Notes under the pieces: model-generated
What the model was told of the DNA's origin: nothing
The model's database searches: none
Seen by the model: only the letters and a program-made list of their open reading frames with translations
From: Caldilineaceae bacterium
GTDB lineage: Bacteria > Chloroflexota > Anaerolineae > Caldilineales > Caldilineaceae
Length of the DNA stretch: 59,586 nt
Reading direction: 5' to 3'
Assembly: GCA_022824025.1 (NCBI GenBank)
Contig: JAJEBF010000015.1
Location: 1 to 59,586, forward strand
Position numbers and translations under genes: made by a program
Shown: positions 15,290 through 23,839 of the stretch, piece after piece
How the letters are laid out: each line of letters begins with the position of its first letter
Position numbering within the stretch: position 1 is the stretch's first letter

Positions 15290-15501
15290 TCACGCATACA
15301 ACACGACTTTCTCACCCTCCACCTCCACGCGGTAGGCGCGGACGCGGAGTTTAGGGTCGTAGAGGGCCTGGCCGGTCTTGATGTCGAACTCCCACTGGTA
15401 CCAGGGGCATTTGAGGATTTCGCCTTCGCGCGTGTAGCTCATGCCGGTGAGCCCGTCGGGGAGGACGAGGGGGCGCAGCCGGCCGCGGCAGAGCGGGCCG
15501 G
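15290..15501 (-). pseudogene. Partial copy of the Rieske-protein gene
   Basis: This matches the 3' 212 bases of the intact Rieske gene (17009-17220) at a constant offset of 1719 bases with few changes. One change converts the iron-ligand His of 'CPWHQW' to Tyr ('CPWYQW'), and the other ligand pair is absent. It begins at the same stop codon as the parent gene and ends in GGGCCGG. Confidence 0.85.
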
Positions 15502-15535
15502 GCCAGCCACACTTTGAGGTAGTAGGTGGGGAAGC
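15495..15535 (-). pseudogene. 40-bp fragment of the amidohydrolase gene
   Basis: This matches 17773-17813 inside the amidohydrolase gene. It is joined to the Rieske fragment through the shared string GGGCCGG and to the next fragment near GGGGTTGGACA, so it bridges two unrelated pieces. Confidence 0.7.
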
Positions 15536-15666
15536 CGGCGGGGTTGGACAGTGTTGCCGCGAAGAAGCTGAAGAAGGGCGAGGGCGTGCTGGCCGACAAT
15601 GAAGCTGTGGTACCGAAGGTGGTGAAGAGGCTGGGGAAGGGGCAGGTGCGGGAGGGGGAGTTTTAA
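15536..15666 (+). pseudogene. 3' end copy of the XRE-linked unknown gene
   Basis: Bases 15541-15666 match 13532-13657 without gaps. They still read in frame to a stop (for example 'GLDSVAAKKLKKGEGVLADN'). Only the last 42 codons are present and no start is available. Confidence 0.85.
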
Positions 15667-15682
15667 CGCTCTTGGAAGTCTT

Positions 15683-15725
15683 CAAGTTGGAAGAGTGTGA
15701 CTCCTACTAGCGCTCTTCCAACTTG
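15683..15725. terminator. 13-bp perfect inverted repeat
   Basis: CAAGTTGGAAGAG (15683-15695) pairs with CTCTTCCAACTTG (15713-15725) across a 17-base loop. It lies in a stretch of about 50 bases absent from the otherwise similar flank at 13658, so it came with or after the duplication. It may act as a terminator between the convergent units. Confidence 0.5.
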
Positions 15726-15840
15726 CCCAAGCTTCGACAGGGAAGGGGCTGTCGAGATGTGGGGAGGGGAATCGAGGGTCGTGGCCAGCGAACAGCACGC
15801 CAGGTATCGACTCCCACCAGGGTTTGCATTGTGGCGTCAG

Positions 15841-16887
15841 TTATCGCTTGAGCCCGTGTTTCTGAACAGAATCCGCAATATTCTTCAACAGCGCAAGTAA
15901 AGTAGTGATTTCATCGTCCGATAGACTGCGATCAATTGGACATTTGAAGTCTATCGGTCCATTGGGCAAGAGGAGGCTAGTCGAACCGGCCTTTTCTCTT
16001 AAGTTTCGGTACACATCCTCTGGTACAGCGCCCTTCCTTTCAATTTCCCTGAAGGTAACGACGAGTACTTGCTTAGGCCCCGAAGCGGGGGGAAATGCTC
16101 TACAAACGGCAACGCTCGCATCGCCAACAACAACGTGCGAAGCAAATCCTTTTCTTCCCCAATTGATCCGCTTCGACTCCTCTTTGGACCATTCGATTAC
16201 GCGAGCAAAGACCTTTCTGCCATTGTTGTCAAGCGATGAAAGAAACGTGTCTTGGTCAACGAAAGGGGAAGATCCTGAATGGTCTTGGGCATTCCTCCAA
16301 GATTCTCCGCGGATTACGGTTTCTTGGGACATCAGACTGTCGCCGCCAACAGCCTGAAAAAAGGAAAACTCGACACAAGTCACGCAAACGCCTTTGGAGT
16401 TCAAAAACTGTGCCGTCTGCCTGATCTCAGGTGTGATGTATTGACCCACGATCACAATGCTCTGGTCCTTGTTGAACGACACGGCATCGGATTCGTCCAA
16501 GTCGAAATGTTCCCGATGATATTCCGCTAAGCGAAGCGACTCGTTATCCTCATGGGCGTGTAGGATTGACTCAAGTTGGTCGGCGCCAATACGTTCAACA
16601 TAGGCGGCGTATTCCAGAGCTTGGGCGACCGTTTCCCGAGGAGTTTGATTCCTCTTCAACTCGACCACCACCACATTCCCAGCGCGATCCAGACCCAAGA
16701 GGTCAATGGACTTGCCCAGGTCAGTATCTACTTGGCGACCGATAATCAGGAGTTCCCTGTCTTCGAGTACACTCTCTGGATTCTTCTCGAGCCAGTTCTC
16801 CAGCGTCTCTTCCCTGTATGCCTTCTGGAAAGGCTTTTGGATGAACTCATTGAACACGCCATCAGGTTTTAAGCCAAAGATTCTCAC
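15841..16887 (-). CDS. NucS-like PD-(D/E)xK nuclease-domain protein
   Basis: This 348-aa protein has an N-terminal NucS/EndoMS-type nuclease core. 'LIIGRQVDTDLGKSIDLLGL' and 'DRAGNVVVVELKRNQTPRE' (near residues 48-85) carry the Asp and the Glu-x-Lys of the PD-(D/E)xK motif, and 'AQALEYAAYVERI' follows. The C-terminal 200 residues are not recognised. NucS-type domains cut branched or mismatched DNA, and related DUF91-like proteins are common beside mobile DNA. The start is GTG with an AGGGAG SD. A truncated copy lies at 13793-14040. Confidence 0.75.
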   Translation of the reverse strand: MRIFGLKPDGVFNEFIQKPFQKAYREETLENWLEKNPESVLEDRELLIIGRQVDTDLGKSIDLLGLDRAGNVVVVELKRNQTPRETVAQALEYAAYVERIGADQLESILHAHEDNESLRLAEYHREHFDLDESDAVSFNKDQSIVIVGQYITPEIRQTAQFLNSKGVCVTCVEFSFFQAVGGDSLMSQETVIRGESWRNAQDHSGSSPFVDQDTFLSSLDNNGRKVFARVIEWSKEESKRINWGRKGFASHVVVGDASVAVCRAFPPASGPKQVLVVTFREIERKGAVPEDVYRNLREKAGSTSLLLPNGPIDFKCPIDRSLSDDEITTLLALLKNIADSVQKHGLKR

Positions 16888-17008
16888 CCTTTCTCCCTCT
16901 TTTTGACTGTTTTTTGCAGTATCAGAAAAGTATTGGAAGGCAGATTGCTTCGGAGGGCCGTCTACTCACTTCTGCGGATTGCCGTGGCAGAAGTAGTGCC
17001 TCGTTGCC

Positions 17009-17359
17009 TCACGCATACAACACGACTTTCTCCCCCTCCACTTCCACGCGGTATGCCCGGACGCGGAGTTTGGGGTCGTAGAGGGCCTGGCCGGTCTTGA
17101 TGTCGAACTCCCACTGGTGCCAGGGGCATTTGAGGATTTCACCTTCGCGCGTGTAGCTCATGCCGGTGAGCCCGTCGGGGAGGACGAGGGGGCGGAGCCG
17201 GCCGCGGCAGAGCGGGCCGGCCTTGTGGGGGCAGATGTTGCGGAGGGCGTAGTAGTCGCCGTCGAGGTTGAAAACGCCGATCTCCCGCCCGTTGACGGTC
17301 ACGATTTTGCGGCCGCCGGGCGGGATTTCGTCAATGGCGGCGATGACGTGCGCAGGCAT
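17009..17359 (-). CDS. Rieske-type [2Fe-2S] ferredoxin-like protein
   Basis: This 116-aa protein is a single Rieske domain. It has 'CPHKAGPLC' (Cys-x-His pair) near residue 43 and 'CPWHQWEFD' (Cys-x2-His pair) near residue 80, so all four cluster ligands are present. 'YDPKLRVRAYRVEVEGEKVV' closes the fold. Such proteins pass electrons to oxygenases or act as small ferredoxins. Its ATG overlaps the stop of the amidohydrolase gene (TGATG), so the two are translationally coupled and probably serve one catabolic step. An upstream extension to 17659 in this frame is antisense noise and is rejected. Confidence 0.9.
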   Translation of the reverse strand: MPAHVIAAIDEIPPGGRKIVTVNGREIGVFNLDGDYYALRNICPHKAGPLCRGRLRPLVLPDGLTGMSYTREGEILKCPWHQWEFDIKTGQALYDPKLRVRAYRVEVEGEKVVLYA

Positions 17360-18522
17360 CAGTTTAGACCGTAAAGCTCGGCGGCGGTGTCGTACATGAC
17401 GCTGGGGCGCAGTTTCTTGTCGAGCAGACGCATGAAGCCGGCGGGTTCTTCCCAGTCCCAGTGGGGATAGTCGCTGGCGAAGACCAGGATTTCGTCGGCG
17501 TGGAGCCAGTCGAGGAAGGTTTCGAGCGCCTTGCGGTTGGGCGCGTTGGGGAAGGGCTGCGTGCCGAAACGGATGTGGTCGCGCAGGTATTCGCTGGGCA
17601 GGCGCTTGATCCAGGGCGTGTAATCGCGCAGGCTCTTCCAGTCGGCGTCCATGTGCCACATGAGGCCGGGTACCCAGAACGTGTCGTGTTCGATGAAGAG
17701 GAACTTGAAGTTGGGAAACTTTTCAAAGACGCCTTCGCAGATGAGGCTGGCGGTATGGGCCATGGCAATCTGGGGCCGGGCCATCCGCATTTCGAGGTAG
17801 TAGGTGGGGAAGCCCGCCGCAGTGGGGGGCGCGGAGAAGCCGGCTCCCTCGCCGCCAAAATGGGTGCACATGGGCAGACCGTTGCGCTCGCAGGCCTCGT
17901 AGATGGGGTGGTAGATGCGGTTGCCGAAGGGGTGGAGGCTGCCGGCAGGCATCAGGACCTGGGCGACGCCGGGATGGTCGCCCAAGCGGTCGATCTCGGC
18001 GGCTGCCTGTTGGGGATCGGCGGGCGCGATGTGAATCGAGGCTTTCATGCGATCATCTTTGGCGACCCACTCTTCCAGAGTCCAGTCATTGAAGGCGCGG
18101 CAGTAGGCGGTGGCATAGTCGACGGTGGGATGCACGGCCATATTGTAGGGCCCGCCGGTGAGGACGGCGATGTCGATGCCGTAGGCGTCGAGGTGTTTCT
18201 TGCTGCAGACGTCGGGAAGCGTTGACGGGTCGGGCTCGCCTTCCACGCCTTCCCAAAGGTCGGGGCGGGCATGGCCGCCGGGCATGTTGGTGTAGCCCAC
18301 GTGCGGGGTCATCGAGCCGAAGTCTTTGATCTGCTCGACATACTGCCGCGGCAGGTAGGGAAAGAGTGCCTCTGCGTTGGGGGAATTGTGATGCACGTCG
18401 CAGTCGATTATCCGCTGCCGTGCGGCGGTCTCCTGCGCGGGCCTCTCTGCCTGTTCCGGTTTGGCGCCATTTGCAAGCGAGACAGTGGCATTGCCGGTCC
18501 GCTCTTTCACCTCTGTGGCCAT
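17359..18522 (-). CDS. Amidohydrolase-2-family metal-dependent hydrolase
   Basis: This 387-aa protein matches the amidohydrolase-2 (ACMSD/LigW-like) group of TIM-barrel hydrolases and decarboxylases. It has 'IIDCDVHHN' as the first metal site near residue 45, 'PMCTHFGGEG' near 230, 'FLFIEHDTFWVPGLMWHMD' near 300, and 'ILVFASDYPHWDWEEP' near 350. These enzymes hydrolyse or decarboxylate aromatic and cyclic acids. ATG 18522 was chosen because AAGGAG lies seven bases upstream; the frame stays open for 29 codons before it. It is coupled to the Rieske gene and follows two RraA-like genes on the same strand, suggesting a degradation operon. The substrate is unknown. Confidence 0.85.
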   Translation of the reverse strand: MATEVKERTGNATVSLANGAKPEQAERPAQETAARQRIIDCDVHHNSPNAEALFPYLPRQYVEQIKDFGSMTPHVGYTNMPGGHARPDLWEGVEGEPDPSTLPDVCSKKHLDAYGIDIAVLTGGPYNMAVHPTVDYATAYCRAFNDWTLEEWVAKDDRMKASIHIAPADPQQAAAEIDRLGDHPGVAQVLMPAGSLHPFGNRIYHPIYEACERNGLPMCTHFGGEGAGFSAPPTAAGFPTYYLEMRMARPQIAMAHTASLICEGVFEKFPNFKFLFIEHDTFWVPGLMWHMDADWKSLRDYTPWIKRLPSEYLRDHIRFGTQPFPNAPNRKALETFLDWLHADEILVFASDYPHWDWEEPAGFMRLLDKKLRPSVMYDTAAELYGLN

Positions 18523-18644
18523 GATTCGGCTCCTTGCGTTTACTTTTTCCGTATCCTCTACTGACCGGGCCGGAATTTCGCCCGTTGATGCGCGTATGGT
18601 CGGGGCCAACCGGCGCGCCGCGGCTGTGACAGTCTGTCCAGCCG

Positions 18645-19388
18645 CTACTCTTTGGCTTGCTGGAGCAAGGCACGCGCCTGCTCCAGGATTTCCGAACTGG
18701 GTGGATAGTGCCTGCCGGGCACGACCTTTTCGGCCAGGATCCGCTCCTTGGCCAGCCCCTCGGCGGTCTCATAGACCTCGGTGAGTTCGACGCACTCTTC
18801 GGCGAACCAGGAGGGCACGACAACGACGCCGTCATCGTCCCCGACAAGCACGTCGCCGGGCCGCACAAGCGCGCCGCCGCACTGGATGTCGCCATTTTCC
18901 TCCGCCGGGAATGCCCAGGGGCCGCCGCCGTAGGGCGTTCGATCGCGGGCGTAGATGATCAGCCCGTACTCCTCCTCAACCATGATGTCGAGATCGCGGA
19001 TGCCGCCGTCGCAGACGACGCCGTCGGCGTTGTTCATCCTGAGCTGCAGGCCCTTCACATCACCAAAAACTGCCGCGGACGCGTTGCCCATGATATCGAC
19101 GACCAACACGTCGCCGGGGCCGCAGCGGGACATGGCCCGGTAGTCGATGGCCTCTTCGCCGCCGGGCGTCTGCGCGGCCAGGTCGGGTCGGGGCGGCAGG
19201 TAGCGCATGGTGCGGGCGCGGGCCGCGAGGCGTTTGCCGGGGGTAAACGGGCGCACGTTATCCATGTAGGGCAGAGGTACGTCGGCATAGCTATGCACGA
19301 TGTGCCACACGGTGGCAACGGGCAGCTTTTTGAAACGATCCAGAACTGATTGCGGAACTTCGACGGGTGTGAAGGAGCGTTCGGTCAT
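18645..19388 (-). CDS. RraA/HMG-aldolase-family protein, copy A
   Basis: This 247-aa protein has the RraA-like fold: '[20 protein letters not shown]' near residues 89-108, then '[16 protein letters not shown]' with the Gly-x-Arg-Asp site and '[17 protein letters not shown]'. Members are class II pyruvate aldolases (4-hydroxy-4-methyl-2-oxoglutarate/oxaloacetate type) or, in E. coli, RNase E regulators. Next to an amidohydrolase and a Rieske protein, the aldolase or dicarboxylic-acid role fits better. It is about three quarters identical to copy B, which lies 163 bases upstream. An AGGAGAC SD precedes the ATG in both copies. Confidence 0.85.
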   Translation of the reverse strand: MTERSFTPVEVPQSVLDRFKKLPVATVWHIVHSYADVPLPYMDNVRPFTPGKRLAARARTMRYLPPRPDLAAQTPGGEEAIDYRAMSRCGPGDVLVVDIMGNASAAVFGDVKGLQLRMNNADGVVCDGGIRDLDIMVEEEYGLIIYARDRTPYGGGPWAFPAEENGDIQCGGALVRPGDVLVGDDDGVVVVPSWFAEECVELTEVYETAEGLAKERILAEKVVPGRHYPPSSEILEQARALLQQAKE

Positions 19389-19551
19389 CGGGCGTCTCCT
19401 GTGGCCGGTTCGTCGTTGATGGAGAACAACACATCTTCTGCTGTTGCCTGATCATACGCGAAAACCGGCGAAACGTCTACCGGAAATGCCCGGTGGCGAC
19501 GACGACGGCTCGGACTGGGCGACCGACTGGCCGGAATGCCGATTGATTTCG

Positions 19552-20295
19552 CTACCCTTGCGCCTGCTTGCGGGCGGCGCGCACCTGCTCGTAGGTCTCC
19601 TCTCCGGGCGGGTAATACTTGCCGGGCACGACCCCTTCGGCCAGGATGCGCTCCTTGACCATCGTCTCGGCTTCTTCGTGTACTTCGGTCAGCTCTACGC
19701 ACTCTTCCGCGAACCAGGAGGGCACGACGACGACGCCGTCGGCATCGCCTACGAGGACATCGCCTGGGCGGACGAGGGCGCCGCCGCACTGGACGTCGAC
19801 ATTTTCCTGGGCGGGGATGGCGTAGGGTACGCCGCCGAGGGGCGTGCGGTCGCGGGCGTAGATGATGAGGCCGTACTCCTCCTGCACCATGATGTCGAGA
19901 TCGCGGATGCCGCCATCGGTGACGACGCCGTCGGCGTTGGTCATTTTGAGCTGCAGCGCTTTCACGTCGCCGAAGATACAGGGCCGGGCATCGCCCATCA
20001 CGTCGCAGACGAGAACGTCACCGGGGCCGCAGCGTCCCATGGCGATATACTCCGGCGAGTCTTCGCCGATCTGCACCTCAGCCTGCAGGTCGGGCCGGGG
20101 GGGCAGGTAGCGCAGCGTGCGGGCGCGGGCCGCGAGCTGCTGGCCCGGTGTGCAGAGCCGCACGTCATTCATATAGGGAAGGGGCACGCCGGCATAGCGA
20201 TGGACAGAGTGCCATACAGTGGCGACGGGCAGTTTCTTGAAGCGATCCAGAATGTGCTGCGGCACTTCGACCGGGGTAAAGGAGCGATCGGTCAT
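19552..20295 (-). CDS. RraA/HMG-aldolase-family protein, copy B
   Basis: This 247-aa paralogue has the same length as copy A and the same landmarks ('[20 protein letters not shown]', '[16 protein letters not shown]'). The two arose by tandem duplication. Both upstream regions keep a TATGATCA string (minus strand; 19449-19456 and 20461-20468) that may be the -10 box of each copy's promoter. Differences concentrate in the middle ('[10 protein letters not shown]' against 'EAIDYRAMSR') and at the C-terminus, so the substrates may have diverged. Confidence 0.85.
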   Translation of the reverse strand: MTDRSFTPVEVPQHILDRFKKLPVATVWHSVHRYAGVPLPYMNDVRLCTPGQQLAARARTLRYLPPRPDLQAEVQIGEDSPEYIAMGRCGPGDVLVCDVMGDARPCIFGDVKALQLKMTNADGVVTDGGIRDLDIMVQEEYGLIIYARDRTPLGGVPYAIPAQENVDVQCGGALVRPGDVLVGDADGVVVVPSWFAEECVELTEVHEEAETMVKERILAEGVVPGKYYPPGEETYEQVRAARKQAQG

Positions 20296-20664
20296 CGGGT
20301 GTCTCCTGGTGGGGTGGGTACGCGGAATTTCTGTGCAAGCCGGGCGTGCCGGGATTGAGAAACGGCCAGGCAGTGAGCGCGATGGTCGCGAGCGGCGTGG
20401 TCAAAATCTGCTTTTTCCGGGGCTCATCAGCAGGAGTTCAGGGAGGACCCGACCACGCCGTGATCATAACTGAAGACGGTGGAAATGCCTATCGGAGAGG
20501 GGGTTGAATTCGGTCAGAAACGGAGACCGTTTGGGGTGCTCCCGAACCCTGTGCCTGGCGAGCGTGCCTGTTTGCGGAAGAGAGATATGTCCAAAACAGT
20601 TTCGTTTCGGGGTCGCTTCCAGTGTAAGATAGACAGAGTGTGACCACTACGGGAAAGCCCATTT
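20296..20664. other. Divergent intergenic region
   Basis: These 369 bases separate the minus-strand RraA copy B from the plus-strand MFS gene. They must hold both promoters. The TATGATCA string on the minus strand at 20461-20468 is a candidate -10 box for copy B. No gene or strong hairpin is apparent. Confidence 0.4.
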
Positions 20665-22047
20665 ATGAAAACGAGTGAATCCCCGCCAGCCGCTGCCGCG
20701 ACTCGTTCGCAATGGGGTCTGCTGATCGCGCTCATGATACCCGTCGGCATGGCAACGATCAATATGTCGATGTTCGGCGTGGCCCTGCCGACGGTGCGGG
20801 ATACGTTCGCGGTGGAGGCCGACATGGCGGCCTGGCTGCTGGCGGCTTACAGTCTGCCGTTCGTTATCTTCATGCCGCTCTACGGCAAGCTGGGGGACAG
20901 CCTGGGCAAGGCGCGTCTCTTCCAGAGTGGAATTGTCTTCTTTTTCGCGGGCTCCGCCATCTGTGTGCTGGCGGGAAACTTGACGCAACTCCTGATCGGC
21001 CGCGTTCTGCAAGGGATGGGCACGGCCGGCTTCTACCCCCTGTGCATGGCCATCATCACGGAGCGCTTTCCGGCGGCGCAGCGGGGCAGGGCCATGGGCA
21101 CGTGGAGTTCGGTCGCTCCGGGCGCGTCAACGTTGGGTCCCTTGTTGGGCGGGTATGTGGTTGATCAACTCGGCTGGAACTATGTCTTTGTGCCGAGCTT
21201 GCTGGTTGCCCTCATCGCCCTGTGGGTGGCGTACCTGCGCGTGCCGTCGCAACGCCCTATTCACGGGGCAGGACTGCAGGCCTTCGACTGGTTGGGCGCA
21301 GCCTTACTGGGCAGCGCGCTCGTTTTTGTCATTTTCTTCCTCTCAAGCCGCACGGTCACCGGTGTCGAACCGCTACGCGATTGGCGGTTGCTCGCAGCCG
21401 CAGTCGGCTTCGGGCTCCTGTTCTGGCGGCGGGAGGGCCGGGCGCCTCGTCCCCTTGTCAATTTCGCTCTTTACCGGCGCAAGAACTTTGGGGTTGCCTC
21501 GCTGGCGGCCGGCTGCCGCATGGTGATGATGCACACGGCCATGTTTCTGAACGTGCTTTTTCTGACCGATGTGTACGGATTGAAAGCGATTGAACTGGGG
21601 GTTTTCTCAACGATAATCTCCGGCGCGATCTTTGCCACGACCCACTGGGGAGGCCTGTTGTCGGATCGAGTGCACAGCCGCTTGATAGTGGGAATCAGTT
21701 TCACGATCCAAGCCTGTGCGTTTGCCGGCTTGGCCTTGTTCCCGCTGCCGCTTCCGGGCGCGGCGGCTCTGATGCTGACGCAGGCTTTGGCAGGCGGCGC
21801 GGCGATGGCAACGCTTCATCGCGCCGCGCTGGAAGATATCCCGGGGGAAGAGAGCGGGTCTGCGGCCGGGCTATACAGCACCGCGCGAATGGGCGGCGGG
21901 GTAGTCGGCGCCACGATGGCAGGGGTGGGGCTGCAGCAGGCGCTCCTGTTCACCCCGGGGCCGGGGGAGGCCTACCGGCTGGTGTTCGGCGGGGTTGCGG
22001 CGATCAGTCTGGCGAGCCTGGCGGTGGCGTTGAAGTTGGAGCGGTGA
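20665..22047 (+). CDS. MFS transporter, EmrB/DHA2-like
   Basis: This 460-aa protein has about 14 transmembrane helices. The first half contains 'YGKLGDSLGKARLFQSG' (motif A) near residue 75 and 'GRVLQGMGTAGFYPLCMAII' (motif B/C region) near 113-132. It fits the EmrB/QacA drug-proton antiporters. It lies next to, and diverges from, the RraA/amidohydrolase cluster, so it could carry the substrate of that pathway, but exporters of this family are often unlinked. No good SD precedes ATG 20665. Confidence 0.8.
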   Translation: MKTSESPPAAAATRSQWGLLIALMIPVGMATINMSMFGVALPTVRDTFAVEADMAAWLLAAYSLPFVIFMPLYGKLGDSLGKARLFQSGIVFFFAGSAICVLAGNLTQLLIGRVLQGMGTAGFYPLCMAIITERFPAAQRGRAMGTWSSVAPGASTLGPLLGGYVVDQLGWNYVFVPSLLVALIALWVAYLRVPSQRPIHGAGLQAFDWLGAALLGSALVFVIFFLSSRTVTGVEPLRDWRLLAAAVGFGLLFWRREGRAPRPLVNFALYRRKNFGVASLAAGCRMVMMHTAMFLNVLFLTDVYGLKAIELGVFSTIISGAIFATTHWGGLLSDRVHSRLIVGISFTIQACAFAGLALFPLPLPGAAALMLTQALAGGAAMATLHRAALEDIPGEESGSAAGLYSTARMGGGVVGATMAGVGLQQALLFTPGPGEAYRLVFGGVAAISLASLAVALKLER

Positions 22048-22051
22048 ACTG

Positions 22052-22078
22052 CAGTAGTCAGTGGTCAGTGATCAGTGA
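22052..22078. repeat. Dispersed CAGTG-type repeat, full copy
   Basis: A run of CAGTAGTCAGTGGTCAGTGA type with about four 7-mer units (CAGTGGT-like) lies five bases after the MFS stop and before the convergent hyuB end. It is one of the two best copies in the window. Confidence 0.6.
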
Positions 22079-22130
22079 ACTGTGCCGAGGACCTGGCAGG
22101 TTTGGACCTTAGTCTGACTGGATCATGGTG

Positions 22131-23792
22131 TTATCTTTTGGGGTCTTCGCTGCCGTCTCCCGCGCCCCAGCCGCCGCCGCCGGGGGTCTCGATGCGCAGG
22201 CGCTGGCCGGGCTGCAAGCGGCGGGTGACTTTGGAAGAGAGCTCCTCCTCGGAGCCGTCCGTGTCGATCAGCAGGTTGCGGCCGGGCGCGGCCGGCGCGC
22301 CGCCAGCCAGGCCCCAGGGGGCGATGGCGCGGCGTTCGCTGAGAATGGTGGCCGTTGTCGGGCGCAGAATCTCATACTCCCGCACGATGCCCTCGCCGCC
22401 CCGGTGTCTTCCGCGGCCGCCGCTGCCCTCCCGCAGGTGGTAGCGGGTGAGGCGGAGGGGGTAGGCCATTTCAAGGGCCTCCACCGGAGTATTGAGGGTA
22501 TTGCTCATGTGGACGTGCGCGCCGCTGAACCCGTTTCCTTGCGGGTGGGCGCCCATGCCCCCTCCGAGCGTCTCGTAGTAGGTCCAGGGCGAACCGTCGG
22601 CGTATTCGCCGCCCATTGTACAGTTGTTCATCGTGCCCTGTCCGGCCGCGGCGACGCGCTCGGGAAGTGCCTGTGCCAGCGCGCCGAATACGGCATCGGT
22701 GATGCGCTGTGATGTCTCGACGTTGCCGCCGGCCACGGCAGCGGGCGGGCGGGCGTTGACGAGGCAGCCGGCCGGGGCATCGACCAGGACGGGCGCAAAG
22801 CAGCCGGCGTTGACCGGCACATCTTCGCCGACGAGACAACGCACGACGTAGTAGCAGGCCGACCTCGTCACGCTGAGGGGCGCGTTGAGGGAACCGTAAA
22901 TGCTGGGGCAGGTGCCGCTGAAGTCAAAGGTTATGGCGTCGCGGCTGACGGTCGCGGTCACGCGGATAGGCGCGGGTGTTGTGCGCCCGTCCACGACCGA
23001 CTCGATCGGATCCTCGAAGCTGTATCGTCCGTCCGGCCAGCTGCGAATGGCTGCGCGGGTGAGGCGTTCGCTGTATTCCTGAAGGTGGCCGGCATAGGCC
23101 AGCAGCTCGCCGCTGCCATGGCGGGATGCCAGCTCGTGAAGGCGGCGGTCGCCGACCGCGTGGGCGGCCCGCTGCGCTGCGAGATCGCCGCGGCGTTCAT
23201 CCGGCGTGCGCACATTGCGCAAGATCAGTTCAAGCAGGGATTCCGCCAACGCGCCGCCTTCGTAGAGTTTCAGGGGCGGGATGATGATGCCCTCCTGAAA
23301 CAGCTCGGTGGAGAGGGGCAGTGAGCCGGGCGACATGCCGCCGACGTCGGCGTGATGGGCGCGGCTGGCGGCGAAGAACTGGGGGCCGGGCGGCAAGGCG
23401 TGGACGTTGAACCCTTCCGGACTTTCCTTGTCGCTCTCTTCCGTGTTTGGGTCTGGCAATTCTGACAGGAAGACGGGCGAAACAAGGGTGATGTCGGGCA
23501 GGTGCGAGCCGCCGAAGTAGGGATCGTTGAGGATTACGACGTCGCCGGGCTGCCAGTGGTCGAAGACGGCGAGCGCGGCGGCGACGCTGTCGGGCATCGC
23601 GCCCAAGTGCGCGGGGATGTGAGCGGCCTGGGCCACCAGGCGGCCGGCGCCGTCAAAAAGCGCGCACGAGAAGTCGAGGCGCTCCTTGATGTTGGGCGAG
23701 TAGCTTGTGCGCTGCAGGGTGATACCCATCTCCTCGGCGATGCCGCTGAAGCGGTGGCGGTAGAGCTCGAGGGTGATGGGATCGGGAACCAT
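22131..23792 (-). CDS. hyuB: Hydantoinase B/oxoprolinase family subunit
   Basis: This 553-aa protein has the HyuB/acetone-carboxylase-alpha type sequence: 'PDPITLELYRHRFSGIAEEM' at the start, 'LDFSCALFDGAGRLVAQAAH' near 54-73, 'ILNDPYFGGSHLPDITLVSP' near 105, 'PVNAGCFAPV' near 325, and the glycine-rich 'LREGSGGRGRHRGGEGIVRE' near 450. HyuA and HyuB together hydrolyse hydantoins or 5-oxoproline with ATP. The partner hyuA is upstream on the same strand, separated by a membrane-protein gene. No SD is visible before the ATG, which lies next to a dispersed repeat. Confidence 0.9.
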   Translation of the reverse strand: MVPDPITLELYRHRFSGIAEEMGITLQRTSYSPNIKERLDFSCALFDGAGRLVAQAAHIPAHLGAMPDSVAAALAVFDHWQPGDVVILNDPYFGGSHLPDITLVSPVFLSELPDPNTEESDKESPEGFNVHALPPGPQFFAASRAHHADVGGMSPGSLPLSTELFQEGIIIPPLKLYEGGALAESLLELILRNVRTPDERRGDLAAQRAAHAVGDRRLHELASRHGSGELLAYAGHLQEYSERLTRAAIRSWPDGRYSFEDPIESVVDGRTTPAPIRVTATVSRDAITFDFSGTCPSIYGSLNAPLSVTRSACYYVVRCLVGEDVPVNAGCFAPVLVDAPAGCLVNARPPAAVAGGNVETSQRITDAVFGALAQALPERVAAAGQGTMNNCTMGGEYADGSPWTYYETLGGGMGAHPQGNGFSGAHVHMSNTLNTPVEALEMAYPLRLTRYHLREGSGGRGRHRGGEGIVREYEILRPTTATILSERRAIAPWGLAGGAPAAPGRNLLIDTDGSEEELSSKVTRRLQPGQRLRIETPGGGGWGAGDGSEDPKR

Positions 23793-23798
23793 GGACTG

Positions 23799-23826
23799 CA
23801 GTGGTCAGTGGCTAGTGGTCAGTGGT
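23799..23826. repeat. Dispersed CAGTG-type repeat, full copy
   Basis: Four tandem units of the form CAGTGGT/CAGTGGC/TAGTGGT/CAGTGGT lie between the 177-aa membrane protein gene and the hyuB start, in the space where the hyuB ribosome-binding site would be expected. Confidence 0.6.
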
Positions 23827-23839
23827 TGGACGCCGGAAA

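Noticed and set aside
17360..17659. N-terminal extension of the Rieske frame to 217 codons
   Set aside because: The extra 100 residues are Arg/Pro-rich and encoded by the shifted frame of the amidohydrolase gene; the TGATG overlap marks the true start.
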